From contig CAZCJL010000200.1 in the NCBI GenBank assembly GCA_964498785.1, positions 1 to 8,312 of the forward strand: DNA of 8,312 bases, read 5' to 3'. The notes beneath the pieces were generated by a model. The model ran no database searches. It had not been told where the DNA came from and was given only the letters and a program-made list of their open reading frames with translations. Position 1 is the stretch's first letter, and each line of letters begins with the position of its first letter. Source of the DNA: Mariaggregatimicrobium sp964498785. GTDB taxonomy: Bacteria; Zhuqueibacterota; Zhuqueibacteria; Thermofontimicrobiales; Thiofontviventaceae. A program made the position numbers and the translations under genes. This document shows, piece after piece, positions 1 to 5,771 of this stretch.

Positions 1-299
1 TCAAACTTATGATACAGCTCCACGAGAAATTACCAACTTTTGGGAATTGCTCCCTAGCAAAATGATTCTGGTCAGATATATTATTCATTTTATGTTGATA
101 TAAAACGCTTGCTTTTTGTTGTGGATTTTACTAATTTATTTTTATTGTGAAGCAAATAAGATTAATTTACAATATTTGATTTACAATGTCAATAATAAAA
201 ATTTATCAACAATAACATTGAGGTGTGTGAAACAAATATCTGAGATGCACAACTCGTTTAACGTTTTTGCATTCAATCATATAACAAAGGGAATTTAAC
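1..299. other. AT-rich leader region without a supported gene
   Basis: No convincing gene is visible. One short frame is open on the + strand from the window edge to a TAA near position 104, but its translation was not recognised and it has no visible start. A - strand frame over the same bases is equally unremarkable. The last part carries the ribosome binding site AAAGGG about 8 nt before the ATG at 300. A promoter for that gene probably lies in this stretch, but no clean -35/-10 pair stands out. Confidence 0.5.
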
Positions 300-1493
300 A
301 TGACAAATGCACAGAACCATGATTCACCAGCGACAGGCAATTTGATTGCGAAAGGGATGCCCCAACCTCTCGGCTGGATGGCGGGGTTCATCAGTAATAA
401 TTTTTCCAAAATGCCACAACTGATTCAGATAACCGTGTTTCTTGCTTTTGTTATTTATTTTATGTTTGCAACACTCCGGTTATTGTGGCCGTTAATATTT
501 CCTTCGGAATATATTGAAATTCGCGGCGATGTGCTAAGCGTCGATTGTTCACCATTGCCTGATTCGCTCGTAAAAGTCGAATTTTCTGGAGAAGGGCTTT
601 TTGTTTACAAAAAACCTGTTGGTTTGGGAGATAAATTTACTTATGAATGGATTTTAAAAGTCCCGCGAACCAGAGGGGTTGAAAAATTATGGATCGCATT
701 AACAATGTTCAGTCCTGAATTAAGACGCCCCATTATTCTCGCCAGCGAAGCATTTAGCCCGAAAGAATTACAGAACAAGAAAGATTCTGCTGGTAAAGTG
801 CATTTGATCATCGATAATCCGGTAACACGAATTGCTGTTGCCAACTGTGATAATGAAAAAAATACGACGTTATCAGGCGCCTTTATCGCTGATTTTTTTG
901 TTCGGAGCGCGGTAGCTGCTTCGGCGCAAAAGGAAAAACGTTCGCTCTCGGCGGATTCGGTCTATCAATTGATACATGATTACGAAAAGTTTCTCAACCC
1001 TGTCGCTCAACTCCGAGTTATGGAAAAATTATCACAGGGGGATACAAACGCGGTTTATATAATTGCCAACAAATTGAAAAAAGCAGTGGTAGAAAATTCA
1101 ACTGCACAAGTCACCATATATGCCCCATTATTGACAAGCATTGAAAACATCACAATTCTATCGGATACAACCGTTTTCAATAAAAAATTCTATTCTAAAG
1201 CAATAGATATGGTTGCTACCGGACCTGCGTATGCCAGCCATAATATGGCGGTACTTTTGCAAAAATTACACGATCCGCGTATGCTGGATTATGTGTTTGA
1301 ACATTTCACAAAAAGCGAAAATGCCCGTCTTCGAAACCTGCTCATTTCAATCCTGGAAGGCTTTCAACAGGAACGCAATAAACCTGTTCGGGAGAAAATT
1401 GTCAACTGGCTGAAAGAAAAACAAAAAACAGAAAAATCGCCGTTAGTGGAACGTTCGATTCGAGAAAAGATAAAAAAACTAAATGAAAAATAA
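300..1493 (+). CDS. Membrane-anchored protein of unknown function with helical-repeat-like C-terminus
   Basis: I do not recognise this 397-residue protein. A polar N-terminus of about 40 residues precedes one strongly hydrophobic segment at residues 42-67, likely a transmembrane helix. Residues 70-200 look beta-rich (IEIRGDVLSVDC, then short alternating strands), possibly an extracytoplasmic sandwich fold. From about residue 215 the protein is predominantly alpha-helical and charged. The stretch around 300-397 has the helix-turn-helix rhythm of HEAT-like repeats (AVLLQKLHDPRMLDYVFEH, then ARLRNLLISILEGF) and ends in a Lys/Glu-rich tail. The ATG follows AAAGGG at good spacing, supporting this start. 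It is a single gene: the next element downstream is a MITE. Codon use matches the neighbours. The fold assignments are by eye and no function should be inferred. Confidence 0.85.
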   Translation: MTNAQNHDSPATGNLIAKGMPQPLGWMAGFISNNFSKMPQLIQITVFLAFVIYFMFATLRLLWPLIFPSEYIEIRGDVLSVDCSPLPDSLVKVEFSGEGLFVYKKPVGLGDKFTYEWILKVPRTRGVEKLWIALTMFSPELRRPIILASEAFSPKELQNKKDSAGKVHLIIDNPVTRIAVANCDNEKNTTLSGAFIADFFVRSAVAASAQKEKRSLSADSVYQLIHDYEKFLNPVAQLRVMEKLSQGDTNAVYIIANKLKKAVVENSTAQVTIYAPLLTSIENITILSDTTVFNKKFYSKAIDMVATGPAYASHNMAVLLQKLHDPRMLDYVFEHFTKSENARLRNLLISILEGFQQERNKPVREKIVNWLKEKQKTEKSPLVERSIREKIKKLNEK

Positions 1494-1540
1494 AAAATGG
1501 TTGATAGTTGCCCGGAGGCAATTTATATTTGCTGGATTTC

Positions 1541-1724
1541 TTAACCTGAAAAATTCATAACCACAGAGGCTCAGAGTACACAGCGCTTTTATTTTCAAAA
1601 CATTACGCAAACAATAGTAACTCGATTTTTTCTTAATTAGTTTGAAAAGTAATGCGCACACAAGTTGTTGTTTCTCTGTGACCTCTGTGCTTCTGTAGCA
1701 CGTTTTGTGAATAATGCAGGTTAA
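1541..1724. mobile_element. MITE-like element with 20-bp terminal inverted repeats
   Basis: The left end (1541-1560) starts TTAACCTG, and the reverse complement of the right end (1705-1724) starts the same way. The two 20-mers match at 16 of 20 positions. Inside the ends lie a second inverted pair of CACAGAG-rich tracts: CCACAGAGGCTCAGAG at 1561-1576 and CTCTGTGACCTCTGTG at 1674-1689. The element is about 184 bp and encodes nothing, as expected of a non-autonomous element mobilised in trans. CCACAGAGG/CCTCTGTG tracts of this type are, from general experience, a common dispersed repeat in many bacterial genomes. The outermost TTAA at each end could be part of the repeat or a target-site duplication; the sequence alone cannot decide. 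The parent transposase is not in the window. Confidence 0.65.
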
Positions 1725-2486
1725 AAATTTACAGAGACGCTCGATTTCAACTGAATGATTGCTATAACTGGTGATAAATTCTGATTTTTATCGAGATTAG
1801 TATTCTTTAAAAATGCTTCACATGTACTCGCCTCAAAAAAGGCGGTTTTAGATAAATTTATACATTCAAAACATATTTTTTCAACGTATAATAACCCTAC
1901 TTAAATCTTGTAAGATGTCCGGATTATTTCCCTCCATCTATGCCAAACCTTTACGTTTTGCTGCACTATTCTTAAATGCTTATCGTATGTGATATAAACG
2001 CCTAAACCACGATTTCCGAACACTATATTAATCGTTCCTAAAACGAAACGGCTTTCTGGTCCGGCTGCCATAATGAATCAGCGCCCTCTTCGGCGCTAAT
2101 CGGAACTCAGACTGCATTTAGCGCAATTCCGGCGAAACCTGTCCGGTTTTAAGAGAGCTCTTTATCGCTCCCAGCTCCCGAATCAATTCACTGCGCTCAT
2201 TTGTTTTTTCCGTTGTTCCTATGCTCAGTAAATGGTTTCATTTTTCCAAATAGCTTTCCAACTTCTGTTTAAGCAACATAATTTCCTCATCAACAATCCG
2301 CTAAATCACTTTTGGTTTTTGTTTTTCAACCGGGCGATTTTTCTTTGGAAGCGGGATGTGTCAATTCTACACTCCATCATCACACGTCCTTCATATCAGT
2401 AATCAGAATCGAATTGAAATTTATAATATCAGAATCTCTGCTATCTTTTTTCTTTCAGTGATATTGCTTTTTATCTGTTGTGGTAA
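1725..2486. other. Gene-poor, decayed intergenic stretch
   Basis: No intact gene of convincing size is present over about 760 bases. It contains a weak hairpin (CGCC and GGCG at 1829-1844), the broken - strand coding remnant listed separately (1901-2345), and a strong 9-bp hairpin at about 2078-2101 (ATTAGCGCC paired with GGCGCTGAT on the - strand, loop GAAGAG). The rest looks like unconstrained DNA with frequent stops in all frames. It is consistent with a degenerating insertion next to the tRNA-Lys locus. Confidence 0.5.
1901..2345 (-). pseudogene. Degraded coding remnant, family unknown
   Basis: Read on the - strand, one frame gives three protein-like pieces separated by single stops: a Lys/Pro-rich piece ending EKQKPKVI, then RIVDEEIMLLKQKLESYLEK (helical, Leu/Glu/Lys-rich), then a piece containing RSELIRELGAIKSSLKTG and ending QVSPELR. 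After a frame change, a 56-residue open frame (ATG at 2071, TAA at 1901) contains RFVLGTINIVFGNRGLGVYI, which looks like real beta-strand coding. The order suggests one former gene with a coiled-coil N-terminal part and a globular C-terminal part, inactivated by stops and a frameshift. The 56-codon frame could instead be a small independent gene, but it has only a weak upstream GAGGG. I cannot name the family. Confidence 0.3.
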
Positions 2487-2615
2487 CTATATGGTAACTT
2501 TGCCTGTATAAACAAAAAAAGCCCGCAAAAAAAGTGCTTGACTTTGCCATATGGCATTAACTAAGGCGGATTGCTCTGCCAGTTGATTTTTGATCCATTC
2601 CCTTCCTTTTCCTGA
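2487..2615 (-). pseudogene. Partial second GIY-YIG copy, C-terminal end only, entering the gap
   Basis: On the - strand the frame emerges from the N gap with SGKGREWIKNQLAEQSAL, identical to the C-terminal region of the complete GIY-YIG gene at 2768-3025. Positions 2561-2615 match 2776-2830 without a difference over 55 bases. In this copy the palindrome after AEQSAL is cut after CCGCCTTAG, so translation continues into an unrelated tail (VNAIWQSQALFLRAFFVYTG...) and stops at 2487-2489. The catalytic GIY, YIG and Arg segments would lie inside the gap. The gene may be complete and merely unassembled, with a tail different from its sister. The breakpoint abuts a perfect 12-bp palindrome, TGCCATATGGCA, at 2545-2556. 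Confidence 0.6.
2545..2556. repeat. Perfect 12-bp palindrome at the repeat breakpoint
   Basis: TGCCATATGGCA is self-complementary and lies 4 bp outside the point (2561) where similarity to the GIY-YIG/tRNA repeat ends. It contains an NdeI-like CATATG core. It may be chance, part of a neighbouring repeat, or a hairpin that promoted the break. Confidence 0.4.
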
Positions 2616-2715
2616 NNNNNNNNNNNNNNNNNNNNNNNNNNNNNNNNNNNNNNNNNNNNNNNNNNNNNNNNNNNNNNNNNNNNNNNNNNNNNNNNNNNNN
2701 NNNNNNNNNNNNNNN
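2616..2715. other. Scaffold gap of exactly 100 N
   Basis: The gap is exactly 100 Ns, a conventional placeholder length. The left flank (2561-2615) repeats 2776-2830, and the right flank (2716-2770) repeats 3054-3108. Both flanks are therefore parts of the same repeated unit. In the complete copy the corresponding stretch (2831-3053) is 223 bases, so if the copies are alike the true missing sequence is about 223 bases rather than 100. It would hold the first 64 or so codons of a second GIY-YIG gene, its ribosome binding site and most of a terminator hairpin. Confidence 0.9.
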
Positions 2716-2764
2716 TGGTGCAAGCCCTGAGTAGTTTTGTGCGCCCACAGGGAATCGAACCCCG

Positions 2765-2795
2765 AACCTATCCGCCTAAGGCGGATTGCTCTGCC
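2765..2795. repeat. 31-bp direct repeat, left copy
   Basis: This 31-base sequence recurs without change at 3184-3214. It consists of AACCTA, the palindromic core TCCGCCTAAGGCGGA and TTGCTCTGCC, that is, the middle of a tRNA-Lys with the anticodon arm swapped. The two copies are 419 bp apart and flank the intact tRNA-Lys(CUU) and the GIY-YIG gene in the manner of a target-site duplication or att-like pair. A truncated third copy (20 bp) lies at 2561-2580. Confidence 0.85.
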
Positions 2796-3025
2796 AGTTG
2801 ATTTTTGATCCATTCCCTTCCTTTTCCTGATTTAAGGAATTTTTCTTTTTTTATTGCTTCGGAACGAGTTTTACATTTTTCAAAATAAAGCAGTTTTCTA
2901 ATTTTGTTTTTACGAGTGTATTGGCTTCTTCCTGTTTTATGCTCATTAAGACGTCGTTGAAGATTGTTGGTTTGTCCAATGTACTTTTGACCATTTTCTA
3001 ATAAAAGGACATAAACCCAAAACAT
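2768..3025 (-). CDS. Small GIY-YIG endonuclease (UPF0213/YhbQ-like)
   Basis: This 85-residue, single-domain GIY-YIG protein has WVYVL at residues 3-7 as the GIY strand and KYIGQT at 14-19 as the YIG strand. NLQRRLNEHKTG at 21-32 carries the catalytic-helix Arg and the conserved His. SEAIKKEKFLKSGKGREW at 55-72 carries the Glu-rich C-terminal helix. GIY-YIG domains cleave DNA with a metal ion, and some act as homing endonucleases; the cellular role of this small subfamily is poorly known. I chose the ATG at 3025 because GGAGG lies 4 nt upstream; an earlier in-frame ATG at 3061 falls inside the tRNA terminator hairpin. The last eight residues, AEQSALGG, are not family sequence: they come from translating the D arm and palindrome of the adjoining tRNA remnant. 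The gene lies 12 nt downstream of the tRNA-Lys(CUU) terminator, in the same direction. Confidence 0.85.
   Translation of the reverse strand: MFWVYVLLLENGQKYIGQTNNLQRRLNEHKTGRSQYTRKNKIRKLLYFEKCKTRSEAIKKEKFLKSGKGREWIKNQLAEQSALGG
2770..2786. repeat. 17-bp palindrome in place of the anticodon arm (left copy)
   Basis: The core TCCGCCTAAGGCGGA with flanking A and T forms a 7-bp stem with a 3-nt loop (or a 15-nt near-perfect dyad). It occupies exactly the 17 positions that hold the anticodon stem-loop in the intact tRNA at 3108-3124. Palindromes with this GGCGGA arm are, from general experience, frequent dispersed repeats in genomes of uncultured bacteria. Confidence 0.85.
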
Positions 3026-3037
3026 ATCACCTCCAAT

Positions 3038-3066
3038 AAAAAAGGGCTTGAATTGGTGCAAGCCCT
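3038..3066 (-). terminator. Intrinsic terminator after tRNA-Lys(CUU)
   Basis: On the - strand, AGGGCTTG hmm-free stem pairing is seen as GGGCTTG with CAAGCCC (7 bp, 8 with the outer A-T pair), loop of 8 nt, followed by six Ts. It begins 12 nt after the tRNA 3' end and separates the tRNA from the GIY-YIG gene, whose ribosome binding site starts right after the T run. Half of the same hairpin is visible at 2720-2728 next to the gap. Confidence 0.8.
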
Positions 3067-3077
3067 GAGTAGTTTTG

Positions 3078-3151
<74 letters not shown>

Positions 3152-3183
3152 ATTTCCACAAATTGTTATTAAGAATATACCAA

Positions 3184-3214
3184 AACCTATCCGCCTAAGG
3201 CGGATTGCTCTGCC
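3184..3214. repeat. 31-bp direct repeat, right copy
   Basis: Identical to 2765-2795 and in the same orientation. With its partner it brackets the 388-bp segment 2796-3183, which contains the GIY-YIG gene, its ribosome binding site, the tRNA terminator and the intact tRNA-Lys(CUU). Confidence 0.85.
3189..3205. repeat. 17-bp palindrome in place of the anticodon arm (right copy)
   Basis: Same sequence and same position within the tRNA as the palindrome at 2770-2786 (core TCCGCCTAAGGCGGA). Confidence 0.85.
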
Positions 3215-3257
3215 TGATTGAGCTATAGGCGCATTTCAAATAAAGACTATATACCAC

Positions 3258-3281
3258 AAAAAAAGGACAGTCTTCTGTCCT
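3258..3281 (-). terminator. Intrinsic terminator after tRNA-Lys(UUU)
   Basis: On the - strand AGGACAG and CTGTCCT form a 7-bp stem with loop AAGA, followed by a run of seven Ts. It lies about 22 nt downstream of the tRNA-Lys(UUU) 3' end and should end that transcript before the half-tRNA copy. Confidence 0.85.
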
Positions 3282-3303
3282 AACAGTGCCTTGTTGCTAT
3301 TTG

Positions 3304-3376
3304 TGAGGGTGCAGGGATTCGAACCCTGGACCCACGGCTTAAAAGGCCGTTGCTCTACCAACTGAGCTACACCCTC
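3304..3376 (-). tRNA. tRNA-Lys(UUU)
   Basis: A complete 73-nt cloverleaf lies on the - strand. The acceptor GAGGGTG pairs with CACCCTC and is followed by discriminator A. The D arm is GCTC/GAGC with loop AGTTGGTA. The anticodon stem ACGGC/GCCGT has loop CTTTTAA, giving anticodon UUU (codons AAA/AAG, lysine). The T loop is TTCGAAT. CCA is not encoded. It is preceded by a near-consensus promoter and followed by an intrinsic terminator, so it is an independent unit. It differs from tRNA-Lys(CUU) in both acceptor and anticodon stems and is not part of the local duplication. Confidence 0.97.
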
Positions 3377-3399
3377 ATTTTCTAAAATAACGAAAGATC

Positions 3400-3428
3400 A
3401 ATATAATAAATTTATCTTTATATGTCAA
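3400..3428 (-). promoter_or_regulatory. Near-consensus sigma-70-type promoter for tRNA-Lys(UUU)
   Basis: On the - strand TTGACA (3423-3428) and TATATT (3400-3405) are separated by exactly 17 bp. The tRNA 5' end lies 23 nt downstream of the -10, which allows a short 5' leader. The -35 box is only 17 bp beyond the antiporter stop codon. Confidence 0.75.
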
Positions 3429-3445
3429 CAAAAAAATTATTTTTT

Positions 3446-4852
3446 TTAGCTAATTATCACATACAAAAGAATTGCCAGGCTGGCTGCCGTTAAAGCATAA
3501 GGTAATTGCGTATCTACATGATCAATATGGTCGCATGCCGTTGCCATTGAGGCAATAATGGTTGTGTCCGAAACAGGGGAACAATGATCTCCGAAAACAC
3601 CCCCTCCCATTACCGCGCTAACCATTACCGGCAGACTTAAATCCAAATTTTGAGCAAGCGGAACAGCAATAGGGATCATAATCGCGAACGTTCCCCATGA
3701 AGTGCCGGTTGCAAAAGAAATAATACATGAGACTAAAAAAATCAGCGGAACAATTAGTTTTGGATGAATTGCTGCAGTTGCCAGATTAGAAACATAGGGG
3801 CCGGTTCCCATCACCTTACAAGTAGCGCCAAGCGTAAAAGCAAAGACCATTAAAAAGCCCATTGGAATTAAGCCGCCCATTCCTTTCATGACCAAATCGA
3901 TTGACTCTTTTGGAGACATAATTTTTTGAACGCTGTATAATGTCGCAGCAGTAAATGTGCCCATTAAGACTGCCCAAAAAACAGCAGTGGAACCAGATCC
4001 CTGTTGAATGTTATTACTGCCGGTGATATAGAGTCCAAGCGGAACAGTAGCGACCATCGCAAACAGAGGCAGAATTAAATTAATTGGCCTGTGTTTAATC
4101 CCATCGACCGGTGGTAAAGCGATTGTTTCTTCGGAGACAAGAAGTTGTGCGTCATCTCTGATAATTTTGCCGGTTTCTCTGGCTCTTTTTTCAGCTTTTG
4201 CCATGGGGCCATAGTCGAATTTGAAAATAATGATAGCCAATACCAAACCGATTGTGAAAATGGCATAAAAATTTGTTGTGACTGCCTGGAGAACAACATA
4301 AAATGGATTCTCAATTTGTTGCGCTACCAGAAGTCCTGTTAATACAGCACCCCAGCCATTGAAGGGGATCATAACACAGACAGGAGCCGAAGTTGAATGA
4401 GCAATATATGCAAGTTTTTCTCTGGGAGCAGTAAATTTATCAAAAAGTGGTCTGCCGATTGCTCCGATGACCAAATTAATAAGATTACTTTCAATGAACA
4501 ATACGACCCCGATTATCCATAAAAGCAAACTTGCGGTTGTTCGGTTTTTTGCGAGACCCTTTGTCGTGACCCAGTTTATAAATCCTTTCACACCGCCCGA
4601 ACGCTGTGTCATCATAATGAGCGCTCCGACCATCATGCTGAAGATGATCACCTGGGTGTTGCCCGGATCCTGAAATACGTTAATAACTGCATCAAGAGTT
4701 GCACGGAGTCCGGTTAACGGATTCCAGCCGTTGAGCGCTGTCCAGCCCAACCAAATGCCGAGAAAAAGAGATGGATATACCTGTCGTGTAGTTATTGCTA
4801 AAGCAATGGCTACAAGAGGAGGAATTATTGAAATCCAGGTGCCTGTTTCCAA
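3446..4852 (-). CDS. NhaC-family Na+/H+ antiporter
   Basis: This 468-residue, highly hydrophobic protein has about ten to twelve predicted membrane segments. Family features include the polar-in-membrane motif LFIESNLINLVIG at 118-130, the hairpin motif ATGTSWGTFA at 381-390, and the hallmark GDHCSPVSDTT at 421-431 followed by DHIDHV at 441-446 and P451 near the C-terminus. Proteins of this family exchange cytoplasmic Na+ for external H+ in the inner membrane, though some members (MleN-like) move organic acids together with ions, so the substrate is not certain. Length is normal. The start is TTG at 4850-4852, chosen because AAAAGGA lies 7 nt upstream; no better ATG is near. It is monocistronic. 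No GC-rich terminator follows, only an A/T-only dyad before the tRNA promoter. Confidence 0.88.
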   Translation of the reverse strand: METGTWISIIPPLVAIALAITTRQVYPSLFLGIWLGWTALNGWNPLTGLRATLDAVINVFQDPGNTQVIIFSMMVGALIMMTQRSGGVKGFINWVTTKGLAKNRTTASLLLWIIGVVLFIESNLINLVIGAIGRPLFDKFTAPREKLAYIAHSTSAPVCVMIPFNGWGAVLTGLLVAQQIENPFYVVLQAVTTNFYAIFTIGLVLAIIIFKFDYGPMAKAEKRARETGKIIRDDAQLLVSEETIALPPVDGIKHRPINLILPLFAMVATVPLGLYITGSNNIQQGSGSTAVFWAVLMGTFTAATLYSVQKIMSPKESIDLVMKGMGGLIPMGFLMVFAFTLGATCKVMGTGPYVSNLATAAIHPKLIVPLIFLVSCIISFATGTSWGTFAIMIPIAVPLAQNLDLSLPVMVSAVMGGGVFGDHCSPVSDTTIIASMATACDHIDHVDTQLPYALTAASLAILLYVIIS

Positions 4853-4865
4853 AATATTTTCCTTT

Positions 4866-5180
4866 TAATTATTATATATGGCATACACCTTGCATATTAA
4901 TTAGTTTTAAATATATTAAAAAGTACCCACCGAGTCAATAAAAAGTTTATATTTAATTGAGTTTTGTCATATATTTCAATAACTCATTAAATTATAATAA
5001 TTAAAAAAACAATTATATTTTATTATCAGTATCAAAGCATCCCATCAATAACGGAGTGTGATGTTTTATTAGCTTATTTGTGTCTCAAAGTAATCCAATT
5101 TTAATGTGAAGAATTGATTGAATTTTAAGAATAATATTGTATATTAATTAATATCCTGTCATTTTATTAAAGGAGAGAAC
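4866..5180. other. Divergent AT-rich intergenic region
   Basis: About 315 bases separate the antiporter from the divergently transcribed sulfotransferase-like gene, so both promoters should lie here. Candidates are the - strand TATAAT listed separately and, on the + strand, TTGAAT (5118-5123) with TATATT (5140-5145) at 16-bp spacing. No riboswitch-like structure or small gene was recognised. AGGAG lies 5 nt before the ATG at 5181. Confidence 0.4.
4871..4899 (-). promoter_or_regulatory. Possible promoter and operator of the antiporter gene
   Basis: On the - strand a perfect TATAAT (4871-4876) lies 18 nt upstream of the TTG start, but its -35 region is poor. It overlaps an imperfect inverted repeat (4875-4896, ATATGGCA and TGCATAT around a 7-nt spacer) that could bind a regulator. 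In DNA this AT-rich such matches are cheap. Confidence 0.3.
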
Positions 5181-5771
5181 ATGGCAAAATCAAAAAGATC
5201 AGCAAATGGCGCGATTACTATTGTTTCCGGATTACCACGTTCAGGAACCTCAATGATGATGAAAATTCTTGTCGCCGGAGGTATGGAAGTGCTTACCGAT
5301 AATTTGAGAACTGCTGATGAAGACAATCCCAAAGGCTATTATGAATTTGAACTTGTAAAAAAAATGAAAGAAAGACAGGATTGGCTTGAAAATGCGAAAG
5401 GGAAAGTTGTTAAAGTTATTTCCGCATTACTAAAAGATCTTCCTGATGGTTTTCATTATAAAGTGATTTTTATGAAAAGAAACATGACTGAAATCCTCGC
5501 TTCTCAGAAAAAAATGTTAATCCGGCGAGGGGAGCCAACAAACACAATCAGTGATGATAAAATGGAGAAAGTATTTGAAAATCACCTGAAGCAAGTCAAC
5601 GAATGGTTACAATTACATGATAACTTTCAAACACTTTATGTTGATTATAACGATATTCTAAAAGATCCGGAACCTTACCTTGATAAACTTAATTCATTTA
5701 TGGGTAATTCTCTTGATACGAATGAAATGATTGGAGCCATCGACGAAAGATTGTATCGAAACAAAGCGTAA
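5181..5771 (+). CDS. Sulfotransferase-like protein (P-loop, PAPS-binding type)
   Basis: This 196-residue soluble protein has the 5'-phosphosulfate-binding loop SGLPRSGTSMM at residues 16-26, right after the first strand AITIV. The second cofactor element, KVIFMKRNMTEILASQ at 94-109 with R100 and S108, matches the 3'-phosphate-binding strand-helix of sulfotransferases. The family transfers sulfate from PAPS to hydroxyl or amine groups; the acceptor cannot be told from sequence. DNPKGYYE at 48-55 and the C-terminal LYVDYNDILKDP at 152-163 also fit bacterial sulfotransferase-family proteins, which are often 190-300 residues. The start is supported by AAAGGAGAG upstream. Its stop TAA is followed immediately by the ATG of the next gene, implying cotranscription and translational coupling. 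Confidence 0.8.
   Translation: MAKSKRSANGAITIVSGLPRSGTSMMMKILVAGGMEVLTDNLRTADEDNPKGYYEFELVKKMKERQDWLENAKGKVVKVISALLKDLPDGFHYKVIFMKRNMTEILASQKKMLIRRGEPTNTISDDKMEKVFENHLKQVNEWLQLHDNFQTLYVDYNDILKDPEPYLDKLNSFMGNSLDTNEMIGAIDERLYRNKA

Larger units (their letters stand above)
2740..2795 (-). pseudogene. 3' half of a tRNA-Lys(CUU) copy with anticodon arm replaced by a palindrome
   Basis: Positions 2716-2770 match 3054-3108 exactly, covering the 3' flank, discriminator A, acceptor 3' strand, T arm and variable loop of the intact tRNA-Lys(CUU). The 17-nt anticodon arm is replaced by a 17-nt palindrome (2770-2786), followed by the normal TTGCTCTGCC (3' part of the D arm as read on +). The 5' acceptor strand and the rest of the D arm are missing, replaced by the end of the GIY-YIG gene. 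It cannot form a cloverleaf and is not a working tRNA. The GIY-YIG stop codon (2768-2770) lies inside it, so gene and tRNA remnant overlap by 28 nt. Confidence 0.85.
3184..3232 (-). pseudogene. 5' half of a tRNA-Lys(CUU) copy with anticodon arm replaced by a palindrome
   Basis: Positions 3184-3237 align with 3103-3156 at an 81-bp offset. The 5' acceptor strand GCGCCTA, the complete D arm and 5 nt of flank are identical to the intact tRNA-Lys(CUU). The anticodon arm is replaced by the same 17-nt palindrome as at 2770-2786, and the T arm and 3' acceptor strand are absent. It is the exact complement, in tRNA halves, of the remnant at 2740-2795; joined through the shared 31-bp repeat the two would give one full-length tRNA with an altered anticodon arm. 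Not functional as a tRNA. Confidence 0.85.

Noticed and set aside
2..103. C-terminal part of an upstream gene on the plus strand
   Set aside because: The frame is only 33 codons, the translation has no recognisable features, and the minus strand is equally open.
1479..1661. A 60-codon minus-strand frame
   Set aside because: It lies mostly inside the MITE and the end of the gene at 300-1493, has no good ribosome binding site, and is Leu/Lys/Cys-rich without domain character.
1829..1844. Terminator hairpin (CGCC and GGCG around TCAAAAAA)
   Set aside because: The stem is only 4-5 bp, with a loop made of the A run, and no gene ends close to it.
2481..2499. Short direct repeat TGGTAACT, twice, 11 bp apart
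   Set aside because: Eight bases twice in AT-rich DNA is not significant and fits no known site.
2740..2795. A suppressor tRNA with UUA anticodon, which could pair with the amber codon in the second GIY-YIG frame or with UAA
   Set aside because: UUA pairs with UAA, not UAG; U33 is replaced by C; the new arm folds as a 7-bp stem with a 3-nt loop; and both copies lack half of the acceptor stem.
2487..2813. A continuous minus-strand reading frame across the N gap
   Set aside because: It only appears open because Ns are translated as X. The frame beyond the gap is a shadow of tRNA and GIY-YIG sequence; only the C-terminal GIY-YIG part on the left side is supported.
3429..3445. Intrinsic terminator for the antiporter gene from the run of As and Ts
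   Set aside because: The dyad is made only of A and T pairs, too weak for a convincing terminator; it may simply be AT-rich spacer before the tRNA promoter.
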